Below are positions 17,304 to 25,886 of a stretch of 64,000 nt of DNA, one piece after another. The notes below the pieces were generated by a model. It was given only the letters and a program-made list of their open reading frames with translations, was not told the origin of the DNA and did not search any database. The stretch is from Clostridia bacterium. GTDB taxonomy: Bacteria > Bacillota > Clostridia > Christensenellales > Aristaeellaceae. The stretch lies in assembly GCA_017448975.1 (NCBI GenBank), contig JAFSKN010000015.1:62001-126000 (forward strand), read 5' to 3'. Position numbers and translations under genes: made by a program. The stretch's first letter is position 1. Every line of letters starts with the position of its first letter.

Positions 17304-18128
17304 TCACAGGTTGTACCGCTCCCAAAGGGCGCATTCCCCCAGCCGCACGGCGTGACAGTAGCCCAGGGAGCGAAGCAATTCCTCCGCGTCCTCAAACCCC
17401 GTGTCCAAATACCGCATGTCGTGGCAGTCCGAATTGACCATCACTTCGCCGCCCCACTCCTTCCAGGCTTTCAGAAGGAAGGGGGCGGGATAGGGCGTGG
17501 TGAGATACCCCCGGGCGATGGCCCCGGTGTTCACCTCCAGCAGCGCGCCGGTCTCCGCCATGGGGCGCAGGGCGTCCAGGGCCATCTGCCGGTAAGCCGC
17601 GCTTTCCTCGTCATACAGGCGCAAAGCGGCGTTGTTTTTCCGCACCAGATCAAAATGGGCGATGATGGGAGGGCGGAAAGAAACGGCATAATCCCGCAGC
17701 AGGGCGAAATACCGCCGGGCCATTTCCAGGCCGTCCCCGCCGCAGAAGGTATCCACATAGCGCTTCAAATCCTCGGGTTTTCCGTCGATGGGGGTATGGT
17801 GCCCGTCCGGCCCAAGGAAATAATGCACGGCAGCCAGGTAATAATCATACCCTTCGGGAGAAACGCAGGCGTACAGATCGCGTTCGATTCCCAAATAAAT
17901 GGGCATGCGGCCTTCATATTCCCTTTGCAGGGCGCGGATCTGGGCCTTGTATTCTTCCTCCCTTTGCGGGTCGATGCAGCAGGGAGGATCAAAATGCTGG
18001 GGCGCGTGGGAAGAAAAGCCCAGGGATACGAAGCCCTTTTCATACGCCGTCCGGGCCATATCCGGAGCGGGGGTTTTGCCGTCGCAGAAGGTGGTGTGCA
18101 CGTGGGCGGAGGATAAAGTCAGGCTCAT
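17304..18128 (-). CDS. PHP-domain histidinol-phosphatase family protein
   Basis: 274 residues. PHP metal ligands are visible: HVHTTFCDGK at the N-terminus, FSSHAPQ, an internal HFD and the terminal NSDCHD. Length and layout match HisK-type histidinol-phosphatases (HisJ family), which hydrolyse histidinol phosphate in histidine synthesis, though other phosphoesters are possible. No other his genes are near. ATG 18128 is preceded by GGAGG and overlaps the IMPase stop (ATGA). Confidence 0.8.
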   Translation of the reverse strand: MSLTLSSAHVHTTFCDGKTPAPDMARTAYEKGFVSLGFSSHAPQHFDPPCCIDPQREEEYKAQIRALQREYEGRMPIYLGIERDLYACVSPEGYDYYLAAVHYFLGPDGHHTPIDGKPEDLKRYVDTFCGGDGLEMARRYFALLRDYAVSFRPPIIAHFDLVRKNNAALRLYDEESAAYRQMALDALRPMAETGALLEVNTGAIARGYLTTPYPAPFLLKAWKEWGGEVMVNSDCHDMRYLDTGFEDAEELLRSLGYCHAVRLGECALWERYNL

Positions 18129-18892
18129 GCAAGCGCCTCCTTTATAATCTCCAGGGCCGGGCTTTCGCACAGGGCGTTGGCGGCCAGCATGCCGGAGGCC
18201 CCGTCATAATAGGGCGCGTCGTGGCCCAGGGAACGGAACACGCCCCCCGCCTCCGTCACCAGCAGGGAACCCGCCGCCACATCCCAGGGCCGCAGGCGCA
18301 GTTCAAAAAAGATGTCGGAACGCCCGCAGGCCACGTCGCACAGGTCGAGGGCGGCGGAGCCGCTGCGGCGCAGGTCCCCCGCCCGCAAAAGGAATTGCGC
18401 GGCGGCTTTCATGGTGCGATTTGCCAGCTCGGCGTCATAGGGCGAGGTGCCGAAGGACACCATGGCCTGATCGAAGGGCGCCCCGGAAACGGTGATTTTC
18501 CGCCCGTTCAGGAACGCCCCCTTGCCCGCTTCGGCGGTAAACATTTCGTCGGCGTAAGGGTTATAAATGACCCCCATCACCGGGCGCTTGTTTTCCAGCA
18601 GGCCGATGGACACGGCGGAGGCATTCCGGTGGCGCATGAAATTCAGGGTGCCGTCGATGGGGTCCACCACGAAGGTGGGCGCGTCCGTCAGCGGGTCGTT
18701 TTCCTGCTCCTCGGCGAAAAAGCGGCTGCCCGGCAGCAGGGAAAGCAGCTCCTTTTGCAAAAACTGCTGCACCTTTACGTCCGTATCCGTCACGTAATTG
18801 AAATGGCCTTCCTTCTGATGGATGGCCGCGTCCCGGTATTGCAGCATCATGCGCCCGGCCTCCCGGGCGGCGGAAACGATTTTTTCAAGCAT
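18125..18892 (-). CDS. inositol monophosphatase family phosphatase
   Basis: 255 residues. The metal-binding signature DPIDGTLNFMRH and the second motif WDVAAGSLLVTEAGG are intact, as is the earlier EEQEND Glu. The family includes inositol-1-phosphatase, fructose-1,6-bisphosphatase and 3'-phosphoadenosine 5'-phosphatase; substrate cannot be fixed from sequence. ATG 18892 follows AAGGAGA. Forms a two-gene phosphatase operon with the PHP gene. Confidence 0.9.
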   Translation of the reverse strand: MLEKIVSAAREAGRMMLQYRDAAIHQKEGHFNYVTDTDVKVQQFLQKELLSLLPGSRFFAEEQENDPLTDAPTFVVDPIDGTLNFMRHRNASAVSIGLLENKRPVMGVIYNPYADEMFTAEAGKGAFLNGRKITVSGAPFDQAMVSFGTSPYDAELANRTMKAAAQFLLRAGDLRRSGSAALDLCDVACGRSDIFFELRLRPWDVAAGSLLVTEAGGVFRSLGHDAPYYDGASGMLAANALCESPALEIIKEALA

Positions 18893-18950
18893 CCGCGTGA
18901 TCTCCTTGCGTACAATCGATGGAAAAGCGCATGGCTTTTTTCCATATTCT

Positions 18951-18979
18951 ATTTTATCATGAAAGACCTGTTTTTTCAA
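18951..18979 (-). promoter_or_regulatory. sigma-A promoter for the phosphatase operon
   Basis: Minus strand TTGAAA (18979-18974), 17 bases, TAAAAT (18956-18951), about 60 bases before the IMPase start. Confidence 0.75.
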
Positions 18980-19011
18980 TCCGGGAACACGGGCGGAACA
19001 GGGTTTGCGCA

Positions 19012-19470
19012 TGAATTACGAATTGGGATTTATGGTGGAGAGACCCAGCGGGGCTTTGCCCCGTACCCCACCAGGGCGGTGACCGCCCTGGACCCACTCC
19101 TGCGGAAATTACTTGATACGTTGAAAAGACAGGCTTCCCGCTGTTGCTTGGATAGAAAAGCAAAGCTTGCGTCCGTTTTGCTTCTGGCCCGGCGGCTGAA
19201 AGCCGCCAACCCGGATGCTGCGCATCCGGGGAAAGCCGGGGAATAATCCCTTAGGGGGAAAGCGAGCTTTCCCCCTAAGGATTTTCCCGGCTTTCTTGGG
19301 CCAGAAGTCTTCATGCTTTCATGACCCCCAGCGCGTCAGGCGGTGCTTGTTCGGAATACCCATACAAGTTCTTTCGCCAAGTGAGGGTCCAGGGGCGTCA
19401 CGCCCCTGGCGCAGGTCTGGGCGCGCGGAGCGCCCAGCGTCTCCTGCGTCAAATCCCAATTTGTAATGCA
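19012..19470. mobile_element. 459-bp non-coding hairpin element with terminal inverted repeats (MITE-like)
   Basis: The ends are imperfect inverted repeats: 19012-19031 and the complement of 19451-19470 agree at 17 of 20 bases around AATTGGGATTT. No credible gene lies inside. At least seven perfect stems fill it: 19049-19063, 19071-19091, 19191-19207, 19210-19230, 19249-19280 (15 bp, 2-base loop), 19389-19409 and 19417-19437. An outer stem CTTCTGGCCC (19181-19190) with GGGCCAGAAG (19298-19307) encloses three of them, making a multi-branched fold. This 630-bp gap between genes otherwise holds only a promoter and a terminator. The mobile nature is inference. Confidence 0.6.
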
Positions 19471-19475
19471 TGGGG

Positions 19476-19518
19476 AAAAGAAAAAGGAGAAGGCAGCCCA
19501 AGAGCCTTTCTTCTCCTT
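19476..19518 (-). terminator. terminator after the Sua5 gene
   Basis: Minus-strand AAGGAGAA (19518-19511) pairs with TTCTCCTT (19491-19484), with an inner GGC/GCC, followed by TTTCTTTTCC. It begins 4 bases after the stop codon. Confidence 0.75.
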
Positions 19519-19522
19519 ACTT

Positions 19523-20539
19523 TTACAGTTGTACTAAATCGAACGCGGCGGCCCGGGCCATGCGGTTCATCACCGCCAGGGCCTTGCCCTCCGGCTGCCA
19601 GCCCTGGGCTAAGATCAGGCTGCAGCCCGCTTCATCCATTTCCCGGAGGCGCTGGAACAGCAGGTGCGCCCCCTCCTCCGGGGTATCGCCAAGGTCGAAC
19701 ACCCGCCGGTCGCCGTACAGCGGCATGGCGGCGGTATGGGTCAGAATGGCGGCGTTTTCCGCCTGATCGTACCGGGCGCAAATGGCTTCCGCCACTTCCC
19801 GGTCGCCGCCGATGTACACCGTCATTTTGGCCTTGGGCGCGTAGTGCCGGTGGCGCATGCCGGGGGACGGCGCGGCCTCCCCTTCCTTCAAGGGGCGCAT
19901 GACGCTTTCCGCTACGGTGCAATCCCCCACGATGGCGGCGATGTCCTCCGCCGTCACCGCGCCGGGGCGCAGCACGCAGGGCACCGGGCCCGTTAAATCC
20001 GCCACGGTGGATTCCACGCCCACCCGGCAGGGGCCTCCGTCCAAAATCAGGGGGATGCGGCCCGTCATATCCTCGTAAACGTGGCGGGCGGCGGTGGGGC
20101 TGGGCCTGCCGGAACGGTTGGCCGAGGGGGCGGCGATAGGCAGGCCGCACGCCCGTAGCAGCGCCAGCGCCACCGGATGATTGGGGCAGCGCACCGCCAC
20201 GGAGGGCAGGCCCGCCGTGGTGACGGCGGGGATATTTTCCGTTTTTTTCAGCAGCATGGTCAGCGGCCCCGGCCAGAAAGCGTCCATCAGCTTTTCCGCC
20301 GCTTCCGTCACTTCGCACAGGCCCTCAAGCTGGCTTCTGTCCGCCACGTGCACGATCAGGGGGTTGTCCGCCGGGCGTTCCTTGGCGGCGAAAATAGCGC
20401 GGACGGCATTTTCATCCAGGGCGTTGGCCCCTAAACCGTACACCGTTTCCGTGGGAAAGGCCACCACCTGCCCCTGCCGCAGCAGCTCCGACGCCTGGGC
20501 AAGGGTCTGCGCCTGGGCGGGCACACATAAGGTATCCAT
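19523..20539 (-). CDS. threonylcarbamoyl-AMP synthase (Sua5/YwlC)
   Basis: 338 residues, the long Sua5 form: a YrdC catalytic domain (FPTETVYGLGANA, KERPADNPLIVH, PSANRSGRPSPT) followed by a linker (PSPGMRHRHYAPKA) and the C-terminal Sua5 domain. It makes threonylcarbamoyl-adenylate from threonine, bicarbonate and ATP for the t6A modification at tRNA position 37. ATG 20539 is preceded by AAGGAGC; the longer frame has no ribosome site. Monocistronic, with its own terminator. The 220 bases to nadK include a 12-bp palindrome ATGAATATTCAT (20583-20594) of unknown meaning. Confidence 0.93.
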   Translation of the reverse strand: MDTLCVPAQAQTLAQASELLRQGQVVAFPTETVYGLGANALDENAVRAIFAAKERPADNPLIVHVADRSQLEGLCEVTEAAEKLMDAFWPGPLTMLLKKTENIPAVTTAGLPSVAVRCPNHPVALALLRACGLPIAAPSANRSGRPSPTAARHVYEDMTGRIPLILDGGPCRVGVESTVADLTGPVPCVLRPGAVTAEDIAAIVGDCTVAESVMRPLKEGEAAPSPGMRHRHYAPKAKMTVYIGGDREVAEAICARYDQAENAAILTHTAAMPLYGDRRVFDLGDTPEEGAHLLFQRLREMDEAGCSLILAQGWQPEGKALAVMNRMARAAAFDLVQL

Positions 20540-20760
20540 GGAAAAAGCTCCTTTTATATCCAAATATTGTATATTCAAGTCATGAATATTCATGCCCGGC
20601 AGGCCGGTTTTGCATGAATCTTCGGTTTGAACCGTACAATCATAGGCGCATCACCGGCATTTGTCAAGTATTTTCTTGCTTTTTCTGTTTTTTCTCTGGT
20701 TCTTGCCTTGTATAATCTTGCTGAATATGGTAAGATGAATATGCAGAATGGAGGTATTCC

Positions 20761-21609
20761 ATGCGACCATCCTTCTATTTCTATGCAAATCCCTATCAGG
20801 CGCGGGGGGCGGACGCCGCGCTGGCCCTGGCCGGGGCCGTGCGAAACCGGGGCGGTGAAGTTTTCAGCGATCCGTGGCTGGCGGAGCAAGGCGTGGGAAA
20901 GGCTTGCGTTCTTTCCGATTTGCCCGATGATCTCCGGGCCCTGGTGGCTTTCGGCGGGGACGGCACCCTGCTGCATACCGTGCAGGAAACCCTGGGCCGC
21001 GATCTGCCGCTGCTGGGCGTCAATACCGGCACCGTGGGCTTTTTGATGCACGGCCGGGCGGACGACCCGGAGGGCACGGCGGACAGACTGATGACCGGCG
21101 CGTATACCGTGCGGCAATGCCCCCTGCTCCGCATCCGGTACGAAGGGAAAGACTACTTTGCCTTAAACGACCTTTCCCTCACCCGGGGCGAGCATCCCGG
21201 CGTGATGGAGGTGCAGGCCCTGGCGGACGGGGAAGAAGTGTTCATCGCTCACGGGGACGGCGCGGTGGTGTCCACCCCCTTGGGTGCCACGGCCTATGGG
21301 CTGTCGGCGGGGGGGCCTGTGATCCGGCCGGACGCCGCCTGCCTGCTGCTGGTGCCCCTGTGCGCAAGAGAATTGCTGCTTCGGCCCGTGATTTTGCCCC
21401 TTGGCACGGAAGTGACCCTGCTGGCCCACGGCCGGGACAGGCGGCGGCTGCAATTGGCCATCGACGGCCAGATTTTGCTGCCCGTGACCCAGGAAGCCCA
21501 AATCCATATCGGCCTGGCGGAAAAACGGGTGCGGCTGATTCAATTTGAAACAAACAGCTTTTTCGATACCCTTCGGAAAAAGCAGGCGGTTTGGAACCAA
21601 CAAGATTGA
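20761..21609 (+). CDS. nadK: NAD kinase
   Basis: 282 residues. The kinase motif GGDGTLL lies at about residues 65-71, followed by NTGTVGFL, ALNDLSL (the family ALNE/ALND site) and STPLGATAYGLSAGGP. It phosphorylates NAD+ to NADP+. GGAGG precedes ATG 20761. A strong -10 box TATAAT stands at 20711-20716, but no clear -35. First gene of the nadK-argR-recN cluster typical of Firmicutes. Confidence 0.95.
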   Translation: MRPSFYFYANPYQARGADAALALAGAVRNRGGEVFSDPWLAEQGVGKACVLSDLPDDLRALVAFGGDGTLLHTVQETLGRDLPLLGVNTGTVGFLMHGRADDPEGTADRLMTGAYTVRQCPLLRIRYEGKDYFALNDLSLTRGEHPGVMEVQALADGEEVFIAHGDGAVVSTPLGATAYGLSAGGPVIRPDAACLLLVPLCARELLLRPVILPLGTEVTLLAHGRDRRRLQLAIDGQILLPVTQEAQIHIGLAEKRVRLIQFETNSFFDTLRKKQAVWNQQD

Positions 21610-21625
21610 CAGGAGTGAACGGAAC

Positions 21626-22075
21626 ATGAAAAACGCGCGGCAGACGGCCATTCTGAGCATCATCGAGCAGTACGACGTGGAAACTCAGGAGGAACTGGCG
21701 GGACGATTAAAGGATATGGGCATCGTGGTCACCCAGGCCACCGTGTCCCGCGACATCAAGGAACTGCGGTTACTCAAGGTGCTGTCCGGCTCCGGCGGCT
21801 ATAAGTACGCCACGGCGGACAAGGCGGAGCACGGCCTGAGCGAACGGTTCGTGCGCATGTTCCGGGATTCCGTGCTGTCCATCAATTTCGCGGGCAACAT
21901 CGTGGTGGTGAAAACCCTGGCGGGCAGCGCCAACGCCGCCGCCGAGGCCATCGATTCCATGCACCTGCCGGAAATCTTGGGCACCATGGCCGGTGATAAC
22001 ACCATTTTGGTGATCGTGCAGAACGAGGCCGAAGCCGCACAGGCGGTGAAAAGGTTCCAGGACATGTTAAAGTGA
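21626..22075 (+). CDS. argR: arginine repressor ArgR
   Basis: 149 residues, the standard ArgR size. The N-terminal winged helix (ETQEELAGRLKDMGIVVTQATVSRDIKEL) and C-terminal arginine-binding/hexamer domain (GTMAGDNTILVI) are complete. It controls arginine synthesis and breakdown genes in response to L-arginine. ATG 21626 follows AGGAGTG 12 bases back. Its stop codon opens directly into a heptad-repeat hairpin. Confidence 0.95.
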   Translation: MKNARQTAILSIIEQYDVETQEELAGRLKDMGIVVTQATVSRDIKELRLLKVLSGSGGYKYATADKAEHGLSERFVRMFRDSVLSINFAGNIVVVKTLAGSANAAAEAIDSMHLPEILGTMAGDNTILVIVQNEAEAAQAVKRFQDMLK

Positions 22076-22153
22076 GTGGAGAGTTGAGAGTAGAGAGTTG
22101 AGATATTCGCTATATCTATCTAAACTCTCAACTCCCAACTCTCAACTCTTTTT
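22074..22153. repeat. heptad-repeat hairpin, GAGAGTT type (copy b)
   Basis: Left arm (22076-22104) of GAGAGTTGA-type heptads; right arm (22121-22148) is the inverted form AACTCTCAACTCCC. The right arm ends in CTTTTT, so on the plus strand the whole structure can act as a terminator of argR. The left arm starts at the argR stop codon. Confidence 0.85.
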
Positions 22154-22213
22154 CGCACTCTGCGGCTGTTTAGTTACAGATTAGGCGTATTTTCGCGCCA
22201 TGATGAGGTTACC

Positions 22214-23878
22214 ATGCTTTTGTCTTTAACGATCCGCAATATCGCGCTGATGGATGAAATGCAGGTGGATTTTTCCTCCGGCCTGCACGTGCTCACCGGT
22301 GAAACCGGCGCGGGCAAATCCATTCTGGTGGACGCCATGACCCTGCTGCTTGGCGGCCGGGCCCAAAAAGAGCTGATCCGCCACGGAGAGGAAAAGGCCC
22401 GGGTGGAGGGCGTGTTCGATTTAAGCGACTGCCCGGCGGCCCTGAATCTGCTGAAAGAGCAGGAATTGGACGACGGGAACGAGCTGATTCTGAGCCGGGA
22501 CATCACGGCGCAGGGCCGTTCCTCCTGCCGGGTGAACGGCGCGCTTCTGCCCCTTTCCCAGTATCAGCAATTCACCGCCCTGCTCATGGACATTCACGGC
22601 CAGCACGAGCATCAATCCCTGATGGACGAAAAGCGGCATTTGGGCTTTCTGGACGCCTCCGGGGACGACGCCCACCGGGCTTTATTGGAGAAAACCCGCG
22701 CGGACTTCGAGGCGTGGCACGAATGTGCCCGGAGCCTGGAAAAGCTGAAAAAGCAAAGTGCATCGGCGGGCGAACGGATGGAGCTGCTGCGCATCCGGCA
22801 AAAGGAATTGAAAAACGCCAAGCTGGTGCCCGGCGAGGAAGAAGAGCTTGCCAGGGAGCGCGACCGGTTCCGGTACGCGGAAAAAATCGAAAACGGCCTG
22901 CGGGAAGCTTACGACGCCGTATACAATGGCACCGACCCCGCCGTGGAGGCCATCCGCACCGCCGTTTCCGCCCTTTCCCCCATTGAGGAACTGGATGAAG
23001 GCTACGCCGCCCTCCGCGCCCGGCTGGACGAAATGTATTATGAGGCGGAGGACATCGGTCTCACCCTGCGGGACCTGCTTTCCAATTTGGACAGCGACCC
23101 GGACCGGGCCGAGGCCGTGCAGGCGAGGCTGGACCTGATCCGCCGGCTGAGCCGCAAGTACGGCGGGGCCACCACCGGGGAAATGGCGGAAAAACTCAAG
23201 GAAATTGAAAAAGAGCTTGCGGGTTTTGAGAGCTTAGACGACGATCTGGACGCCCTGACGAAACAGGAAAAGACCCTCCATGCCCGCTATGAAAAAACGG
23301 CGGCGGAGCTGACCGCAGCCCGCCAGAACCTGGCCCGGAAATTTGAGCAGGAAATGGAAATCCAGCTGCGGGATTTGAACATGGCGGGCACCAAATTCCA
23401 GGTATCCCTGCCTGCCTGCGCCCCCGGCTCCTTGGGCAACGAAACCGCCGCTTTCCAGATCGCCCCCAACCGGGGCGAGGAAATGCAGCCCTTGAGCAAA
23501 ATCGCTTCCGGCGGCGAGCTGTCCCGCCTGATGTTAGCCATCAAATCCGTGGCCGCCAAGCGGGAAGGCGTGCCCAGCATGATCTTCGACGAAATCGACA
23601 CCGGCATTTCCGGCCGGGCCGCCCAGGTGGTGGGCGAAAAAATGGCGGCCATCGCCAAGGAACGTCAGGTGCTGTGCGTGACCCATTTGCAGCAGATCGC
23701 CGCCCTGGCCGATCACCATTACCTGGTGGAAAAATCCTTCGATGGGGAACGCACCCGCACCCGCTTAACGCCGCTTTCCGGCGAAGCCCGGGTGGCCGAA
23801 ATCGCCCGGATGCTGGGCGGCGACGCGGACAGCGCCCGGAAACACGCCAGGGAAATGCTGAAAGGGAAAGAGAGTTAA
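22214..23878 (+). CDS. recN: DNA repair protein RecN
   Basis: 554 residues, an SMC-like ATPase. Walker A GETGAGKS is near residue 34, a central coiled region spans about 150-390, and the signature (IASGGELSRLMLA) and Walker B (MIFDEIDTGISG) lie in the C-terminal part. RecN acts early in double-strand break repair. GAGGT precedes the ATG. The last codons run into a heptad-repeat hairpin. Confidence 0.96.
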   Translation: MLLSLTIRNIALMDEMQVDFSSGLHVLTGETGAGKSILVDAMTLLLGGRAQKELIRHGEEKARVEGVFDLSDCPAALNLLKEQELDDGNELILSRDITAQGRSSCRVNGALLPLSQYQQFTALLMDIHGQHEHQSLMDEKRHLGFLDASGDDAHRALLEKTRADFEAWHECARSLEKLKKQSASAGERMELLRIRQKELKNAKLVPGEEEELARERDRFRYAEKIENGLREAYDAVYNGTDPAVEAIRTAVSALSPIEELDEGYAALRARLDEMYYEAEDIGLTLRDLLSNLDSDPDRAEAVQARLDLIRRLSRKYGGATTGEMAEKLKEIEKELAGFESLDDDLDALTKQEKTLHARYEKTAAELTAARQNLARKFEQEMEIQLRDLNMAGTKFQVSLPACAPGSLGNETAAFQIAPNRGEEMQPLSKIASGGELSRLMLAIKSVAAKREGVPSMIFDEIDTGISGRAAQVVGEKMAAIAKERQVLCVTHLQQIAALADHHYLVEKSFDGERTRTRLTPLSGEARVAEIARMLGGDADSARKHAREMLKGKES

Positions 23879-23986
23879 AAGTTGAGAGTTGAGATAGTAT
23901 AGCGCAAAAAGCTCCCAGGGTTCACCATTCCTGGGAGTTTTTTATTCTGAAACTATATAATCTCAACTCTTCACTCTCAGCTCTGA
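23866..23986. repeat. heptad-repeat hairpin, GAGAGTT type, enclosing a terminator (copy c)
   Basis: Left arm (23868-23895) starts at the recN stop; right arm (23961-23982) ends at the stop of the convergent TIGR04086 gene. Between them is a normal rho-independent terminator. The arms are inverted copies of GAGAGTTGA-type heptads. Confidence 0.85.
23912..23943 (+). terminator. rho-independent terminator of recN
   Basis: CTCCCAGG (23912-23919) and CCTGGGAG (23930-23937), followed by six T residues. Confidence 0.9.
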
Positions 23987-24391
23987 TTACTTCTTGCTCC
24001 GCATGCTTCCAAGCAGCATCCCCGAAAGTCCGCCCGCGGCCACGCCCATGAACACGTCGATCAGATACCCCTGCCAGGAAATTTTCTGCTGGGTGAGCAG
24101 GGCGTAAAGCAGCACACCCACGCCCATATACACCAGCCCCAACAGCGCGCCGCGCCGGATGCCGTTTTCGTCTCCCCTGGGCACGATCACCTTAACGCCT
24201 AAGAACACCGCCGCCGCTTTGATGAGCTGGTTCACGATCCGGATGAAGCCGTCGCTCATGTCCACAAAGCTGATGATCAGGGCGAACACGATCACCGCCG
24301 CCGCCGTCGCCAGCACCGATACCGCCAATCCCCGCCAAAATGCCGTGGGCTTTCCCCCGCCGCGCCTGAATTTCCGAACTGCCTGCGTCAT
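23987..24391 (-). CDS. TIGR04086-type small membrane protein
   Basis: 134 residues with four membrane helices (about 22-44, 50-66, 79-98, 106-128), the arrangement of the TIGR04086/YrzE membrane protein family. No catalytic residues are seen; the function is unknown. ATG 24391 is preceded by GGAGGAG. It is the last gene of a minus-strand run that begins at 28583. Confidence 0.7.
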   Translation of the reverse strand: MTQAVRKFRRGGGKPTAFWRGLAVSVLATAAAVIVFALIISFVDMSDGFIRIVNQLIKAAAVFLGVKVIVPRGDENGIRRGALLGLVYMGVGVLLYALLTQQKISWQGYLIDVFMGVAAGGLSGMLLGSMRSKK

Positions 24392-24455
24392 AGCCAACTC
24401 CTCCCATTCGTTTTTCTATGGGTATGCGGCGGCAGGCGCGTTCAGAACAGTTTTG

Positions 24456-24893
24456 TCATTTTTCTCCCGCCCGGTTTTTCAGCGCCTTCAGCACTTCCTT
24501 CTGCGCGGGAAAACGCTCCCAGCGCTTATAACGGGCCGCGTATTCCTTTTGAAACGCGGCGGCGGTTTCGGGCGCGAGGAAGGGGATCAGGGGCAGGGTG
24601 TGGCGTTCCACGGCGCGCAGCATCCACTGGGCCGGCTGGGGCCAGCCGTCAGGATCACAGCGCAGCAGCAAAGCCACTGCCCGCGCCGCGTCCTCCGGGG
24701 TGGGCGAAGCTGCGCAGACGCCGTCCACCGCTTCCTTGACGCGCGCGTCGAATTGATCGTGGCAGGGTTCGTTCTTGAGGGCCCGGCCAAAGCCCAGAAA
24801 GCCGTCCATGGGCTTGCTCGTCCGGGCGTAAGTTTCCAGATCCTGACGGTAAAGCTCAAAGGCCGCGTCCAGGGCCGCCATGCTTTCTTCCAT
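24456..24893 (-). CDS. hypothetical soluble protein
   Basis: 145 residues, mostly helical, with no signal peptide or membrane segment and no motif that I recognise. GGAGG precedes ATG 24893 with 6-base spacing, and the gene sits 21 bases after the zinc-binding protein gene, so it is genuine and co-transcribed. A helical, tetratricopeptide-like fold is possible but unproven. Confidence 0.6.
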   Translation of the reverse strand: MEESMAALDAAFELYRQDLETYARTSKPMDGFLGFGRALKNEPCHDQFDARVKEAVDGVCAASPTPEDAARAVALLLRCDPDGWPQPAQWMLRAVERHTLPLIPFLAPETAAAFQKEYAARYKRWERFPAQKEVLKALKNRAGEK

Positions 24894-24914
24894 CGTTTTC
24901 CTCCTGCAAAGCGG

Positions 24915-25814
24915 TCAGTTCCCCAGGGCTTCCAGCAGCACCTGGAGATTTTTCCGCATCACGTCCTCATAGGCGGTTTTCGCGCCGTCCCCGGTCACCA
25001 GGGGATCCAGTTCGTACACGGGCGCGCCGGTTTCCTGGGCCACGGTGCGCAGGGCGGCGCTTTCATACTGGGGCTCGGAAAACAGGGGCGGATTGCCCGC
25101 CGCCCTGACCTTTTGGATCACTTCTTTCAGCATACGGGGAGAAACGGGTTCGTCCGGCTCCAGGGCCACCACCGCCTTGACCTCCAAGCCGTAGGCACGG
25201 GCGAAGTAGGGAAACGCCTCGTGGAAGGTGACGATTTCCTTGCGGGGCAGGGGTTCGATGGCGGCCCGCAGCTCCGCGTCTAAAGCGGTCAGTCTTTCAA
25301 TATAAGCCTCGGCGTTTGCGGCAATGCGCTCCGCCTGACAGGGCAGCAGGGCGGAAAGCCCGTCCCGCAGGTTTTTCACCATTTGAATGGCGTTTTCCGG
25401 AGCCAGCCAGATATGGGCGTTAAATTCCCCGTGATCGTGGTCATGATCGCCCTCCCCGTCCTCTTCCTCCGCGATCAGCTCCACGCCCATGGAGCAGTCA
25501 ATCACGGTGAGACCGGGAAACTGGCCCGTCACGTCGGGCAGAAAGGCTTCCATGCCCGCGCCGTTGATGAGCAGCGCCTGGGCCTTGGCCAGGGCGCGCA
25601 TATCGCTGGTGAGCAGCTGGTAATCGTGGAGACAGCCGGTGCTGGGGGGCGTCATGGAGGATAGGGTCACGCCCTCCACCCCGTCCAGCACGTTTTCCGC
25701 TAAAACGTAAACGGGATAAAATGTAGCCATCACGGAAATATCTTCGGCAACAGCGCCGCAGCCGGACAGGGAAAGCAGCAGCAGGGCCAGCAGGAGACCA
25801 AAACATTTTTTCAT
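24915..25814 (-). CDS. zinc/manganese ABC-type substrate-binding lipoprotein (ZnuA-like)
   Basis: 299 residues. The signal ends in the lipobox LSGC, so it is lipid-anchored. The ZnuA/TroA fold is supported by MATFYPVYVLAENV, a His-rich acidic loop (GDHDHDHGEFNAHIW) with the conserved metal-binding His residues, TFHEAFPYFARAYG and FSEPQYES. It captures Zn2+ or Mn2+ for import. No ZnuB/ZnuC genes are adjacent; the neighbours are membrane proteins of other families. ATG 25814 follows AAAGGAA. Confidence 0.9.
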   Translation of the reverse strand: MKKCFGLLLALLLLSLSGCGAVAEDISVMATFYPVYVLAENVLDGVEGVTLSSMTPPSTGCLHDYQLLTSDMRALAKAQALLINGAGMEAFLPDVTGQFPGLTVIDCSMGVELIAEEEDGEGDHDHDHGEFNAHIWLAPENAIQMVKNLRDGLSALLPCQAERIAANAEAYIERLTALDAELRAAIEPLPRKEIVTFHEAFPYFARAYGLEVKAVVALEPDEPVSPRMLKEVIQKVRAAGNPPLFSEPQYESAALRTVAQETGAPVYELDPLVTGDGAKTAYEDVMRKNLQVLLEALGN

Positions 25815-25886
25815 AAAGATTTTCCTTTCTAATCTGAACGCTGAACGCTTTTCGTGCGTCAAATGGCTGAACTGACCTGTTATCAT

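Noticed and set aside
18893..19522. Possible small genes in the hairpin element
   Set aside because: Frames there are short, lack ribosome sites and cross the perfect stems; the pattern is that of structured non-coding DNA.
22074..22153. CRISPR or phage attachment site at the heptad repeats
   Set aside because: No unique spacers, no integrase, and the units are 7 bases long in inverted arms.
25815..25886. Zur operator or metal riboswitch upstream of the zinc-binding protein
   Set aside because: No convincing Zur palindrome or riboswitch core was seen in this 72-base gap, although a short CTGAACG repeat is present.
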